DNA of 52,608 nucleotides, taken from contig NZ_MVBK01000040.1 of the NCBI RefSeq assembly GCF_002000365.1, forward strand, positions 34,438 to 87,045, written 5' to 3'. The notes under the pieces are model-generated. The model saw only the letters and a program-made list of their open reading frames with translations. It searched no databases and was not told where the DNA came from. Both the position numbers and the translations under genes were made by a program. Every line of letters begins with the position of its first letter. Position 1 is the first letter of the stretch. Positions 34,978 to 44,644 of the stretch are shown piece by piece. The DNA comes from Thioalkalivibrio denitrificans. GTDB taxonomy: Bacteria; Pseudomonadota; Gammaproteobacteria; Ectothiorhodospirales; Ectothiorhodospiraceae.

Positions 34978-36225
34978 TCAGTCGACGTCCGTTTCGATGC
35001 GCAGGCCGTCCACCGCATTGGGCAGGCGCGTGGTCACGAGCCTGTCGCCGTCACGAATCCCCGGGCTGTGCACCAGCACGCGTTCACGTCCTTCGGCGTC
35101 GATCCATTCGCCGCGCCGATCCACGGTCAGCGCGCGCATGCGCCCTTCCTCCTCCCGATAGACCCGGTCGGTACCGTACAGGGCCTCGAAGGGCAGGGCG
35201 ATCACGTCGGCCTGTTCCGGCAGCGTCAGGCGCACGGTGAGGAAACGACCGAGGGGCGCGTGCTCACCGCCCTCCACGATCCGGAACAGACCCTCCACAC
35301 CGGCCCCCGTGGCGGGGGCCTCGCCGGCCAGGCGGGTGAGTTCCATGCGCACCTCCGCCCTGTCGATCTCGCCCCGGGCCGTGAGCGTTTCGCCGGCTTC
35401 CAGTGCGGTGCGAACCATGGGCAGGTACAGGGCGGGGATGCGTGCGCGCACCTCCAGGGCCCTGGCGTCAAACAGGGTCACCAGCACGTCACCCACCCGC
35501 ACCCGGTCGCCGGGGGCGACGGCCAACCGGGCGATGCGTCCGTCGAACGGGGCGCGCACGCGAGTGCGCTCCAGATTCAGCCGCGCGTCCTCCAGTTGCG
35601 CCTCGGCGCGCTGCTCACGGGCGGCGAGTTGCGCCATGCGGGCATCGAAGTCCTCCAGGGCCAGGCGCCGCGTGTTCACCGCCAGGGCCTGCTGCTCGTA
35701 TGCCCGCCGGGCGTCGTCCAGGGCACTCAGGCTGCCCGCGTCGCGGGCCAGCAGGTCACGGGCGCGATCCACGTTGCGCGCAGTCAGTTCCAGCAGGGCC
35801 TCGTCGTGGCCCAGGGCCTCCCTGTCACGCACATGCCTGAGTCGCTCCGCGGTGATCTGGGCGCGGATATCGGCAAGATCCGCCTCCCGCTGCATGACCT
35901 GCAGGGCCGTCTCGCGCTCATCCAGCCGGACCAACACGTCATCTGCGGCGACCATGCGGCCTTCCTCGGCGGGCGTGTCGCGCACGTCCGCCTCCACCGC
36001 TGCGCGCAGGTTTGCGGTACGGGGTGTGGTCACGTGGCCGTAGAGCTGCAAAGCGGGCGACAGCGTTTGCGGCGAGACCACCTCGGAATCGACCCGCCAG
36101 ACCCGTTCGGCCACTTCCATGGGCGGGCTTTCGGGGGCGGTGGCCCGAAGGATCAGGAAACCGGTGATGCCGGCCGCCAGGATGAGCAGGGGCAGCAGGG
36201 CACGGAAAGGGCGGGGCAGGGTCAT
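34978..36225 (-). CDS. RND efflux periplasmic adaptor (membrane fusion protein)
   Basis: A 415-residue adaptor linking the RND pump to an outer-membrane channel. It has an N-terminal membrane anchor (LLPLLILAAGITGFLIL), a split lipoyl domain (AAVEADVRDTPAEEGRMVAA near residue 80 and RVRAPFDGRIARLAVAPGD near 235), an alpha-helical hairpin rich in Arg/Glu/Ala between them (about 110-225), and beta-barrel and proximal domains after. The pump gene starts 2 bp after its stop. Confidence 0.9.
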   Translation of the reverse strand: MTLPRPFRALLPLLILAAGITGFLILRATAPESPPMEVAERVWRVDSEVVSPQTLSPALQLYGHVTTPRTANLRAAVEADVRDTPAEEGRMVAADDVLVRLDERETALQVMQREADLADIRAQITAERLRHVRDREALGHDEALLELTARNVDRARDLLARDAGSLSALDDARRAYEQQALAVNTRRLALEDFDARMAQLAAREQRAEAQLEDARLNLERTRVRAPFDGRIARLAVAPGDRVRVGDVLVTLFDARALEVRARIPALYLPMVRTALEAGETLTARGEIDRAEVRMELTRLAGEAPATGAGVEGLFRIVEGGEHAPLGRFLTVRLTLPEQADVIALPFEALYGTDRVYREEEGRMRALTVDRRGEWIDAEGRERVLVHSPGIRDGDRLVTTRLPNAVDGLRIETDVD

Positions 36226-36320
36226 GAAAAAAGCGCTTCCTTGAGACGTGCAGGTCTTGGAATTCTTGCGGTTCAGGGTGCAGAGGCGACTCCCACAGTG
36301 ACGGTGTCACGAAGGAAGCG

Positions 36321-36405
36321 CAGAGACAAGATACAAGATGCCAGAGACAAGTGGAAAAGCCGCTCTGGATTTTTCTTGCATCTTGCCTCTTGTATCTTGC
36401 CTCTG
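36321..36405. repeat. Class E palindrome upstream of the RND operon
   Basis: CAGAGACAAGATACAAGATG at the left is mirrored by CATCTTGCCTCTTGTATCTT and CTCTG at the right, with AAAGCCGCTCTGGATTTTT in the loop. It lies between modC (ending 8 bp away) and the adaptor start, so it may end modC transcription. Confidence 0.75.
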
Positions 36406-36413
36406 GAGCTCTA

Positions 36414-37484
36414 CTACCCCATCAGTGCGACGCTCTTGATCAGTGCATAGACAGGTTGCCCGGGCGCCAGATTCAACTGAGCGGCTGCCCGGGTGGTGAT
36501 TTCGGCCAGCAGCAGCTGGCCGTCGGCGGTGCGTGAGGCCACCAGGCTGCGGTGGTCCCTGAGCGGATCGATCCGCTCGATCGTCACCCGGAGATGGTTC
36601 TGGATGCTGATCCGTTGCGGATCGTCCAGCGCCAGGCTCACGTCCCGGGCCAGGATCCGCAGGCGCCCCGTGCCGCCCGACGGCCGGTCGTCCGGGCAGG
36701 CGACCCAGAGCCGCGTCCCGTTGGTCCCGAAAGGGCGCAGCCCCTCATCCGCCATGGGCCCGAGCGCCCCTTCCAGGACCGAGGCGGGGCCCTCGTCGGC
36801 AAACAGGGGCGAGTCCGCCCGGCCCAGCGCCTCGCGCAGGGTCTCGCTGCGTTCGATGCGTCCCTCGTGCATGAACACCACCCGATCGGCCAGGCGCTCC
36901 ACCTCATCGGGGGCATGGGTGACCATGACGATGGGTACGCCGGCTTCCTTTGCGAGCCTGGAGAGGAAAGGCATGATCTCGCGCTTGGTCTGGGCGTCGA
37001 GCGCCGAGAGCGGTTCGTCCAGGAGCAACAGCTGGGGGCTGGTGAGCAGTGCCCGCCCCAGGGACACCCGCTGGCGCTGGCCGCCGGAGAGCCGGTCGAT
37101 GGGACGTTCCAGCAATTCGGGGATGCCCAGCATGTCGGCCACTTCCGGCAGGTGCAGCCGACGCTGCGACTTCGGCGTGCGCTTGTAGCCGTAGAGCAGG
37201 TTGTCGCGTACCGAGAGATGGGGCAGGAGGCTGTGCTCCTGGAACACCAGGCCGATGCGCCGATGGTGCAGGGGCACGAAGTGCCGCCCCTCCTGCCACA
37301 GCCGATCACCAAAGCGCACGCGGGCACCGCGCACCCTTTCAAGCCCCGCAATGATGCGCAACAACGTGGTCTTGCCACAGCCCGAACGGCCGAACAGGGA
37401 GGTCACGCCGTCCAGGGGCAGATCCATGTCCACGTCCAGCGTGAAGTGATCCCGCGTCAGGCAGGCACGGACCGCGAGGCTCAT
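36414..37484 (-). CDS. modC: Molybdate ABC transporter ATP-binding protein
   Basis: ATPase of the ModABC molybdate importer. The 356-residue protein has Walker A FGRSGCGKTTLLR near residue 32, the signature LSGGQRQRVSLGRAL, Walker B LLLLDEPLSALD and the H-loop VTHAPDE. A C-terminal Mop domain (VTIERIDPLRDHRSLVASRT ... YALIKSVALMG) binds oxyanion for regulation. It overlaps modB by 4 bp. Confidence 0.95.
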   Translation of the reverse strand: MSLAVRACLTRDHFTLDVDMDLPLDGVTSLFGRSGCGKTTLLRIIAGLERVRGARVRFGDRLWQEGRHFVPLHHRRIGLVFQEHSLLPHLSVRDNLLYGYKRTPKSQRRLHLPEVADMLGIPELLERPIDRLSGGQRQRVSLGRALLTSPQLLLLDEPLSALDAQTKREIMPFLSRLAKEAGVPIVMVTHAPDEVERLADRVVFMHEGRIERSETLREALGRADSPLFADEGPASVLEGALGPMADEGLRPFGTNGTRLWVACPDDRPSGGTGRLRILARDVSLALDDPQRISIQNHLRVTIERIDPLRDHRSLVASRTADGQLLLAEITTRAAAQLNLAPGQPVYALIKSVALMG

Positions 37485-38167
37485 ATTCTGGCCACCCGGA
37501 AGCGCCGCGTGATGCCGTAGACGATGAACAGGGTGAGGAAGGAGAAGATCAGCAGCATGAGCGAGAGACGGTGGGCCGATTCGTAGTTCATGGCCTCGGT
37601 ATGGTCGTAGATGAGCACGGAGAGCACCTTGGTCTCGCCGGGGATGCTACCGCCCAACATGAGAATCACCCCGAACTCGCCCAGCGTATGGGCAAAGGTG
37701 AGCGTGGCCGCCACCACGAATCCGCCCCTGGTGAGCGGCAGGATCACGGTCAGGAAGCGATCGATCGCATTGGCGCCCAGGCTGCCGGCCACCTCCACGG
37801 GGCGGCGCCCCAGATTGTTGAAGGCCTCGGTCAGGGGCTGCACGGCGAAGGGCATGGAGTAGATCACTGAGGCGATCAGGATGCCTTCGAAGGTGAAGGC
37901 CAGGTGATGCAGGCCCATGGACTCCAGGGTGCCGCCCACGAAGCCCCGGGGGCCGAGCACAATGAGCATGTAGAAACCAAGCACCGTGGGTGGCAGCACC
38001 AGGGGGAGGGCGACCACGGCCTGTACCGCCACCCGTGCCGCGGAACGGCCGCTGGACAGCCACCAGGCGATGGGCGTGGCGATGACCAGCAGGATGAGGG
38101 TGGTGTAGAGGCAGAGCTTGAAGGTGACTTCAATGGCCTGCCAGTCTTCCGGGCCGAGACCGAACAT
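37481..38167 (-). CDS. modB: Molybdate ABC transporter permease
   Basis: A 228-residue inner-membrane permease with about five helices, starting MFGLGPEDWQAIEVTFKLCL. ALPLVLPPTVLGFYML and the EAA-loop region EVAGSLGANAIDRFLTVILP are characteristic, followed by AHTLGEFGVILMLGGSIPGE. It lies 55 bp after modA and overlaps modC. Confidence 0.95.
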   Translation of the reverse strand: MFGLGPEDWQAIEVTFKLCLYTTLILLVIATPIAWWLSSGRSAARVAVQAVVALPLVLPPTVLGFYMLIVLGPRGFVGGTLESMGLHHLAFTFEGILIASVIYSMPFAVQPLTEAFNNLGRRPVEVAGSLGANAIDRFLTVILPLTRGGFVVAATLTFAHTLGEFGVILMLGGSIPGETKVLSVLIYDHTEAMNYESAHRLSLMLLIFSFLTLFIVYGITRRFRVARI

Positions 38168-38222
38168 GGGATCCGCCTTCCTGTCGTCGTTGCAGTCAGT
38201 GGTCGGATGTCTGCCGGATGGC

Positions 38223-39002
38223 CTACCCGGGCATCACGAAGCCGTAGCGTTCCATGACGTCATGGGCTTCGTCGGTCTCCATGAACCGCACGAAGTGCGT
38301 CACCGCTGCATTCCCGCCGCCGCGCCGGGTGACGACATAGCCCTGGGTCAGGGGGTTGTGCAGCGAGTCGTCGATCAGGTGATGGGGATGCTCGGCCAGC
38401 GCCGGGAACAGGGCCAGGGACAGGGCGATGATGCCCACGTCGGCGGCACCGGATTCCACCATCTGTGCGGCGTGGGCGATGTTCTCACCGAACACCAGCC
38501 TGGGCTGCACGGCCTCCCAGACCCCGGCGGCCTCCATGGCTTCCCGGGCACGCAGGCCGTAGGGGGCGTGGGAAGGCTGGGCGATGGCGATGCGGCGGAT
38601 GCGCTCGTCGGTCGCCAGGTCCCGGAGAGTGAGCTGAGAGGCGTCCAGCGTGTTGCTCCAGATGACGATGCGACCGATGGCGTAGACGGCGGGGTCTGTC
38701 ACGGTCAGGTCCGCTTCATGGAGTCGCTGGGGAAACCGGATGTCGGCGGAGAAGAAGATGTCGTAGGGCGCCCCGTTCATGATCTGGGTGGTCATCTTGC
38801 CGGACGAGCCGTAGATGACCCGCACCGCATGATCCGGATGCCGTTCACGATAGAGGGCGATGATGTCGTCCAGGGCGAAGCGCAGATCGGATGCGGCCGC
38901 GATCGTGAATCGCTCGGCCTGGGCGGAGAACGACAGCATGGGCAGTGCGGCGATCAGCACGCTCAGGAACAGGCGTTTCAACGAGGTGTTCCGAAGATTC
39001 AT
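38223..39002 (-). CDS. modA: Molybdate ABC transporter substrate-binding protein
   Basis: Periplasmic oxyanion receptor. From ATG 39002 the protein has 259 residues with a signal peptide (residues 1-27, LIAALPMLSFSAQA). Motifs are FTIAAASDLRFALDDI, VIYGSSGKMTTQIMNGAPYD, FFSADIRFPQRL and VESGAADVGIIALSLAL. It starts 23 bp after the modE stop, so modE-modA-modB-modC look like one operon. Confidence 0.94.
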   Translation of the reverse strand: MNLRNTSLKRLFLSVLIAALPMLSFSAQAERFTIAAASDLRFALDDIIALYRERHPDHAVRVIYGSSGKMTTQIMNGAPYDIFFSADIRFPQRLHEADLTVTDPAVYAIGRIVIWSNTLDASQLTLRDLATDERIRRIAIAQPSHAPYGLRAREAMEAAGVWEAVQPRLVFGENIAHAAQMVESGAADVGIIALSLALFPALAEHPHHLIDDSLHNPLTQGYVVTRRGGGNAAVTHFVRFMETDEAHDVMERYGFVMPG

Positions 39003-39025
39003 TGATCCGGAGTGCAAGTGAATGG

Positions 39026-39823
39026 TCAGGTGTTGACGGCGAGCATCACGTGCGGCGCCTTGATCAGCGCACACACCCGGCTGCCCACCGCCAGCCACGG
39101 GGCGGCGAGCGATTCACTGGTCACGATGGCGGTCAGGACACGGCCCTCGGCGAGTCGCAGCTTCACCTCGCCGTTGACGGCGCCGTCGCGGGTCTCGATC
39201 ACGGTGCCGCACAACCGGTTGCGGGCGCTGCATCTGAGGGCGGGGTTGTCCTCGGCCAGGATCACGCTGGAGGCGTCGAACAGCACCTGCACCTCGCCAC
39301 CCTCCACCAGCCCCAGATCGCCCACCGCCGCGCGGGTGACGATGGCCACCACGTCCTGGCCTCCGCCGATGTCCACGGACACCTGGTCGTTGACCGCGCC
39401 AGTGCGTATCTCTCTGATGCGACCCTGGAAGTGGTTGGCGGCAGTGGTGCGCATGGACATCTTCCTCATGAATCCGACCACGTCCCCCAGGTCCGAGAGA
39501 CGCTCTTCCAGTTGCTCCATGAAGCGGCGATAGGCCTCGTCGGCGGCCCGATAGTGATGAATGACCCGGTGCCCGAACCGGGTGAGCCTTGTCCCGCCAC
39601 CTCGCTTGCCGCCCGCCTGCCTGATGACCAGGGGCTGTTCCGCCAGGTTGTTCATGGCCTCGACGGCATCCCAGGCGGCCTTGTAGCTCATGCCCATGGA
39701 CCGCGCGGCGGCGGAGATGGAGCCCGTCTCACCGATGCGCTCCAGCAGCTCGATGCGCCCGGCACCCAGAAAGCCCCGGTCGCTCACGTTCAGCCAGAAT
39801 CGTCCGTCCACGTGGGCCTTCAT
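39026..39823 (-). CDS. modE: Molybdate-responsive regulator ModE
   Basis: DNA-binding regulator that represses molybdate uptake when molybdate is bound. The 265-residue protein has an N-terminal winged helix-turn-helix (ERIGETGSISAAARSMGMSY, residues about 28-47) and two C-terminal Mop domains (about 125-190 and 197-262). It is the first gene of the mod operon, 22 bp downstream of a perfect ModE-type operator, which predicts autoregulation. Confidence 0.95.
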   Translation of the reverse strand: MKAHVDGRFWLNVSDRGFLGAGRIELLERIGETGSISAAARSMGMSYKAAWDAVEAMNNLAEQPLVIRQAGGKRGGGTRLTRFGHRVIHHYRAADEAYRRFMEQLEERLSDLGDVVGFMRKMSMRTTAANHFQGRIREIRTGAVNDQVSVDIGGGQDVVAIVTRAAVGDLGLVEGGEVQVLFDASSVILAEDNPALRCSARNRLCGTVIETRDGAVNGEVKLRLAEGRVLTAIVTSESLAAPWLAVGSRVCALIKAPHVMLAVNT

Positions 39824-39845
39824 GCACCTGCCTCCATGGGGAATG

Positions 39846-39869
39846 CGTTATATATCGTCGTATATAACG
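39846..39869. promoter_or_regulatory. ModE operator
   Basis: CGTTATATA (39846-39854) and TATATAACG (39861-39869) form a perfect 9-bp inverted repeat with a 6-bp spacer. This matches the known ModE box layout. It lies 22 bp upstream of the modE start codon. Confidence 0.9.
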
Positions 39870-39995
39870 ATCATGTCAAGAAAACTTCCCGATCCCACGG
39901 TTCGTAGGCCCGATAAGGCATAGCCGCATCCGGCACCGGGCTTACTGGTAGATGCCTTGGGGGTGCGGCTTATTCCTGGATCCCGTGGGATTGTC

Positions 39996-40228
39996 TAGCC
40001 ACAGAGGTCACAGAGGTCACAGAGAAGAAAAAGACACGCGGACCTGTAGGTCGGGCTTTAGCCCGACAGAGCGGTGTCCGACAGAGCCCCTGCGTCGGGC
40101 TGAACGAATCGCCGGGAGCGATTCGTCGCGTGAGCCCCCTTGGGGTGAGGCGCAGGGAGGCGCCGAACAAGCCCGATCTGCAGGTCCGAAAGTTTTTTTC
40201 TCTGTGACCTCTGTGTCCTCTGTGGCTA
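39996..40228. repeat. Class A palindrome enclosing a REP-like palindrome, between modE and dacB
   Basis: The outer arms (TAGCCACAGAGGTCACAGAG from 39996; complement ending 40228) consist of 9-bp CACAGAGGT units. Inside, a second pair of 20-bp arms lies at 40039-40058 and 40169-40188 (CGGACCTGTAGGTCGGGCTT and its near-complement). That pair contains the perfect hairpin GTCGGGCTTTAGCCCGAC at 40050-40067. This explains most of the 450-bp gap 39824-40273. Apart from the ModE site, 39870-39995 shows nothing recognisable. Confidence 0.85.
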
Positions 40229-40273
40229 AATAGCCTTGAACCACCCCAAGCATTGCTACACGAACCACCGTCC

Positions 40274-41695
40274 ATGCTCCGCCTGATTCTGCCCATCCTC
40301 CTGCTGCTCCTCGCTATCCCAAACGCCGCCAGCGCGCAGAATCCGCTGCCCGCCCAGATCAACCGCGTCATCCAGGCCCACGGCATGGATCCGCAACAGA
40401 TCGGCGTCTGGGTGCAGCCGGTGAGCGGGGGGGAGCCGTGGCTTGCGCACAACCCCGATACCGCGCTCAATCCGGCCTCGCTGATCAAGCTCGCCACCAG
40501 TCTGGCGGCCCTGGAGGTGTTGGGGCCCGCGTATACCTGGAAGACCCGCGTCCATCTGGATGGCCCCGTGCAAGGGGGCGTGCTTCAGGGGGATCTGTGG
40601 CTCATCGGGGGCGGCGATCCCTTTCTGGTGACCGAGGAGTTCTGGAAGCTCACGGGCGCGTTGCGTCGTCTGGGCATCCGCCGCATTGAAGGGGATCTGG
40701 TCTTCGACCTGTCCTATTTCGAGCTTCCGGAGGAGACGCCCGCCGACTTCGACGGGCAACCTCACCGGGTCTACAATCAGCCGCCCCATGCGATGCTGGT
40801 CAATTTCAACGCGCTCCACGTGGAGGTCTCCCCGGCCATGGACGGGGAACGCGTGGACGTGGCCGTCGATCCGCCCCTCGACGGCCTGCGCGTCGACAAT
40901 CGGTTGCGCCAGCGCGGCGGGCCGTGCGGGGGCTACCGGTTGGGTATCCGTTACCGGGTGCTGGAATCGGAGCCGGGCATTGCGGTGGACGGTCAGTTTC
41001 CCGGCGCCTGCGGGCGGCATCGTTTTGCGCGTACCGCTCTGACGCCGGAGGACTATGTCCACCGCCTGTTCACGGCCCTCTGGTCCCAGTGGGGCGGAGA
41101 ATTCACGGGCGGTTGGCGTATCGACGAGTGGCCGCACACGGATCGGGAACCGGACCTGGTGCACGAGTCCCGCCCGCTGGGAGACCTGATCCGGCTGGCC
41201 AACAAACACAGCAACAACGTCATGACCCGGCACTTCAAGCTGACGCTGGGTGCGGAAACCCTGGGCGCGCCGGCCACGCCCGCGAAAGGCGTCAACGCCA
41301 TTCTCGATTACCTGGATTCCAGGGGCATTGCCACGGAGGGACTGGTACTCGACAACGCGGCGGGGCTGTCCCGCCACAATCGCATCACCGCGCGGCAGCT
41401 GGCCGGTATCCTGCGCGCCGGGCGTGAGAGTCCCTTAATGCCGGAGTTCGTCTCGTCACTGGCGCTGGCGGGCATGGACGGAACCCTGCGCACCCGCTTC
41501 GAAGACGATCCCGCCACGGGGCGCATGCACCTCAAGACCGGTTTCCTGGAGGGCGTGTCGAGTGTCGCAGGCTACATAAAAACGGCCGACGGCGAGGACG
41601 TCATCGCGGTGGTCATGGCCAACGGGCCCGGCGTGCACTGGAGCACGGGCATCGAACTGCAGGACGCGGTGCTTCAGTGGGCGTTCAGCCGTTAG
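40274..41695 (+). CDS. dacB: D-alanyl-D-alanine carboxypeptidase/endopeptidase (PBP4 family)
   Basis: Periplasmic class C penicillin-binding protein that trims peptidoglycan. From ATG 40274 the protein has 473 residues with a signal peptide (residues 1-19, LLLLLAIPNAASA). The active-site motifs are S69-L-I-K72, S313-N-N315 and K421-T-G423. The length matches E. coli DacB. An in-frame upstream ATG at 40253 would precede the signal peptide by 7 residues and is less likely. Confidence 0.95.
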   Translation: MLRLILPILLLLLAIPNAASAQNPLPAQINRVIQAHGMDPQQIGVWVQPVSGGEPWLAHNPDTALNPASLIKLATSLAALEVLGPAYTWKTRVHLDGPVQGGVLQGDLWLIGGGDPFLVTEEFWKLTGALRRLGIRRIEGDLVFDLSYFELPEETPADFDGQPHRVYNQPPHAMLVNFNALHVEVSPAMDGERVDVAVDPPLDGLRVDNRLRQRGGPCGGYRLGIRYRVLESEPGIAVDGQFPGACGRHRFARTALTPEDYVHRLFTALWSQWGGEFTGGWRIDEWPHTDREPDLVHESRPLGDLIRLANKHSNNVMTRHFKLTLGAETLGAPATPAKGVNAILDYLDSRGIATEGLVLDNAAGLSRHNRITARQLAGILRAGRESPLMPEFVSSLALAGMDGTLRTRFEDDPATGRMHLKTGFLEGVSSVAGYIKTADGEDVIAVVMANGPGVHWSTGIELQDAVLQWAFSR

Positions 41696-41717
41696 TCAAA
41701 GCCAAGAGCTGGTTCTT

Positions 41718-41812
41718 GCCACAGAGGTCACAGAGGGCACAGAGAAAATTCAGAAAAAGAAGCAACCGAGTTTGTTTGTCTTTCCCTCTGTGACCTCTGT
41801 GCCCTCTGTGGC
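41718..41812. repeat. Class A palindrome between convergent dacB and btuD-like genes
   Basis: The left arm GCCACAGAGGTCACAGAGGG (from 41718) and the right arm ending CCCTCTGTGGC at 41812 are built from the same two 9-bp units, but their order is swapped between arms. Pairing is therefore near-perfect, not exact. It fills the gap between two converging genes and could terminate both. Confidence 0.85.
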
Positions 41813-41821
41813 TAAACGCCC

Positions 41822-42595
<774 letters not shown>

Positions 42596-42596
42596 C

Positions 42597-43568
42597 TCAG
42601 CGGCTCCGGTGTAGCAGGTAGAGGAACACGGGCACGCCCAGCAATGCAGTGATCACGCCTACGGGCAGTTGTTGCGGGGCGATCACGGTGCGCGAGAGGG
42701 TATCGGCCAGCGTGAGGAGGATGCCGCCGGCAAGTGCCGCAGCCGGCAGGATGATCCGCTGGTCGTTGCCCAGCACCAGGCGCAGCATGTGCGGCACGAT
42801 CAGACCCACGAACCCCACGGTGCCGGCCAGGGTGACCGCGGTGGCGGTGAGTACGGCGGCCAAGAGGTAGACGATCCATTCCAGCGGGCGCACCGAGACA
42901 CCCAGTGCTGCCGCCTGCAGGGCGCCGCGGGCCAGCACGTTGAGGCTTCTGCCCAGCGGCCAGGCGAGCAGGACGACGATGGCCAGCACGATCCAGGCGG
43001 GCCCGGGATGACGCGCATGGGAGAGATCCCCCATGAGCCAGTAGAGCATGCCCGGCAGTTCCGCGCCGGGGGCCACGGCCAGAATGAAACTGATCAACGC
43101 GCCCCATCCCGCCGCCACCACCACGCCGGTCAGCAGCAGGCGCACCGGGGTCCAGCTGCCGGTGCCGTGGGCCAGTCCGAAGACAAGGAGGGTGGACAGC
43201 AGCGCACCGGCAAAGGCGGCACCCGAGACGACAGCGGTGGCCAGTCCGGCCAGCATCGACAGCAGGGCACCCACGGCGGCCCCGCCGGAGATACCCAGCA
43301 CATAGGGATCAGCCAGGGGGTTTCGCAGCAGGACCTGCATCAGGGCGCCTGCCACCGCGAGCAACCCGCCGGTGGCGAAGGCGGCCAGGGTACGGGGCAG
43401 GCGCAGCTCCAGCACGAGGGCCTGATGCAGGGGATCCCCCCCGCCGGTGAGCACGGTGCCCACATCGACCGGCGATACGGGCACGCTGCCGAGCATGAGT
43501 GATATGCCAATGGCCGCCGCTGCAGCAAGACACAGCACGGACAGGATCGTGGCAAGCCGGCCGCTCAA
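42597..43568 (-). CDS. btuC: Cobalamin/iron-chelate ABC transporter permease (BtuC/FecCD family)
   Basis: A 323-residue permease with about ten helices. Family motifs include TGGLLAVAGALMQVLLRNPLADPYVLGISGGAAVGA (split motif GALMQVLLRNPLADP) and GFVGLIVPHMLRLVLGNDQR near the end. It overlaps the btuF-like gene by 4 bp and precedes btuD by 1 bp, so the three form one operon in the order btuF-btuC-btuD. Confidence 0.9.
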   Translation of the reverse strand: MSGRLATILSVLCLAAAAAIGISLMLGSVPVSPVDVGTVLTGGGDPLHQALVLELRLPRTLAAFATGGLLAVAGALMQVLLRNPLADPYVLGISGGAAVGALLSMLAGLATAVVSGAAFAGALLSTLLVFGLAHGTGSWTPVRLLLTGVVVAAGWGALISFILAVAPGAELPGMLYWLMGDLSHARHPGPAWIVLAIVVLLAWPLGRSLNVLARGALQAAALGVSVRPLEWIVYLLAAVLTATAVTLAGTVGFVGLIVPHMLRLVLGNDQRIILPAAALAGGILLTLADTLSRTVIAPQQLPVGVITALLGVPVFLYLLHRSR

Positions 43569-44506
43569 GGGGCGGTCTCCGGGCGGCGGGCGCGGGCCTC
43601 ATCCAGATACTCGCAAAGCATCTCTGCGCCATCGAGGATGCGCGGCGTCTGTCGCTGGATAAGCGAAGGCGGGATAAAGAACAGGTTGTCCCGGCGTACG
43701 GCAGTCAGGCCGCTCCATCGGCGCCAGCCGTCCACCCAGGCACGGTTGTCTTCGCCGGATCCGCCGCCCACGATGACTTCCGGATCCGCCGCGAGCACCG
43801 CCTCCCGGCTCAGCCGCGGGACCAGTGCCGGCAACTCGCCAAAGAGATTTTTCCCACCGCACAGCGCGATCAGTTCACCGATGAGATGCTGGTCGTTGAC
43901 GGTCATGAGCGGGTCATCCCAGATCTGGTAGAAGAGGGGCACGGCCGGCCGGTGCGCGTAACGTGTCGCCAGTTTCCGGCTTCGTTCACGCAGTTGCGCC
44001 GCCTGCGCAGCTCCGGTTTCGGATGAACCGGTGAGCACGGCGAGCCTTTCCAGGGTATCCGCCAGATCCGACAACCGGCGCGGTTCGTTGTAGTAGACCG
44101 TCAGGCCCAGTGCCTCAAGACGGGCCACCTGCCGGGCCGGATTGCCGCTGCGCCAGGCCACCACCAGATCGGGTTGCAGGGCCAGGATGCGTTCCAGGTC
44201 CAGCTGTCCGGCGTTGCCCACCCGGGGAATCTGCCGTGCAGCCTCGGGGTGGTCACTGAAGCTCACCGTGCCGACGATCCGGTCGCCGGCGCCCACCTCG
44301 AACAGGAGCTCCGTGAGGTGGGGCGACAGGCTGACGATCCGGTGTGCCGGTTCGGCAAGGCGCACTTCACGATGGCTGTCGTCGGTGACGCGGATCTCGG
44401 CCTGTACCGCTGCGCCGCCACCTGCCAGCACTGCCGACCCCGCCAGCAGGCTCAACAGCCATAACCATGGGCCAGGGCGCGTACTGACGAAGCGGACAAG
44501 AGACAT
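43565..44506 (-). CDS. btuF: BtuF-like cobalamin-binding periplasmic protein
   Basis: Periplasmic receptor of the ABC importer. ATG 44506 gives 313 residues; a GTG at 44530 is an alternative. There is a signal peptide ([20 protein letters not shown]), then [40 protein letters not shown] and [20 protein letters not shown]. The WRSGN-ARQV-LEALG pattern is closest to BtuF among class III binding proteins. No cobalamin riboswitch was recognised in the 138 bp upstream. Confidence 0.85.
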   Translation of the reverse strand: MSLVRFVSTRPGPWLWLLSLLAGSAVLAGGGAAVQAEIRVTDDSHREVRLAEPAHRIVSLSPHLTELLFEVGAGDRIVGTVSFSDHPEAARQIPRVGNAGQLDLERILALQPDLVVAWRSGNPARQVARLEALGLTVYYNEPRRLSDLADTLERLAVLTGSSETGAAQAAQLRERSRKLATRYAHRPAVPLFYQIWDDPLMTVNDQHLIGELIALCGGKNLFGELPALVPRLSREAVLAADPEVIVGGGSGEDNRAWVDGWRRWSGLTAVRRDNLFFIPPSLIQRQTPRILDGAEMLCEYLDEARARRPETAP

Positions 44507-44644
44507 GGCGAAGGTGGTCGACGGGGACACAGGATGTGCATCATACCAGCCGGGCTGCGTGATACCGCCGGGTGCCTGATGAAGCGCGGCGGGCCGTCTG
44601 ATACCCTATGCGCCTTTCTCCCAACCGTATCCGAGCGCCCGTCA

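Noticed and set aside
44507-44644. Possible cobalamin riboswitch upstream of btuF
   Set aside because: The gap to gltX is only 138 bp, and I could not find a B12-box-like core or the expected long leader.
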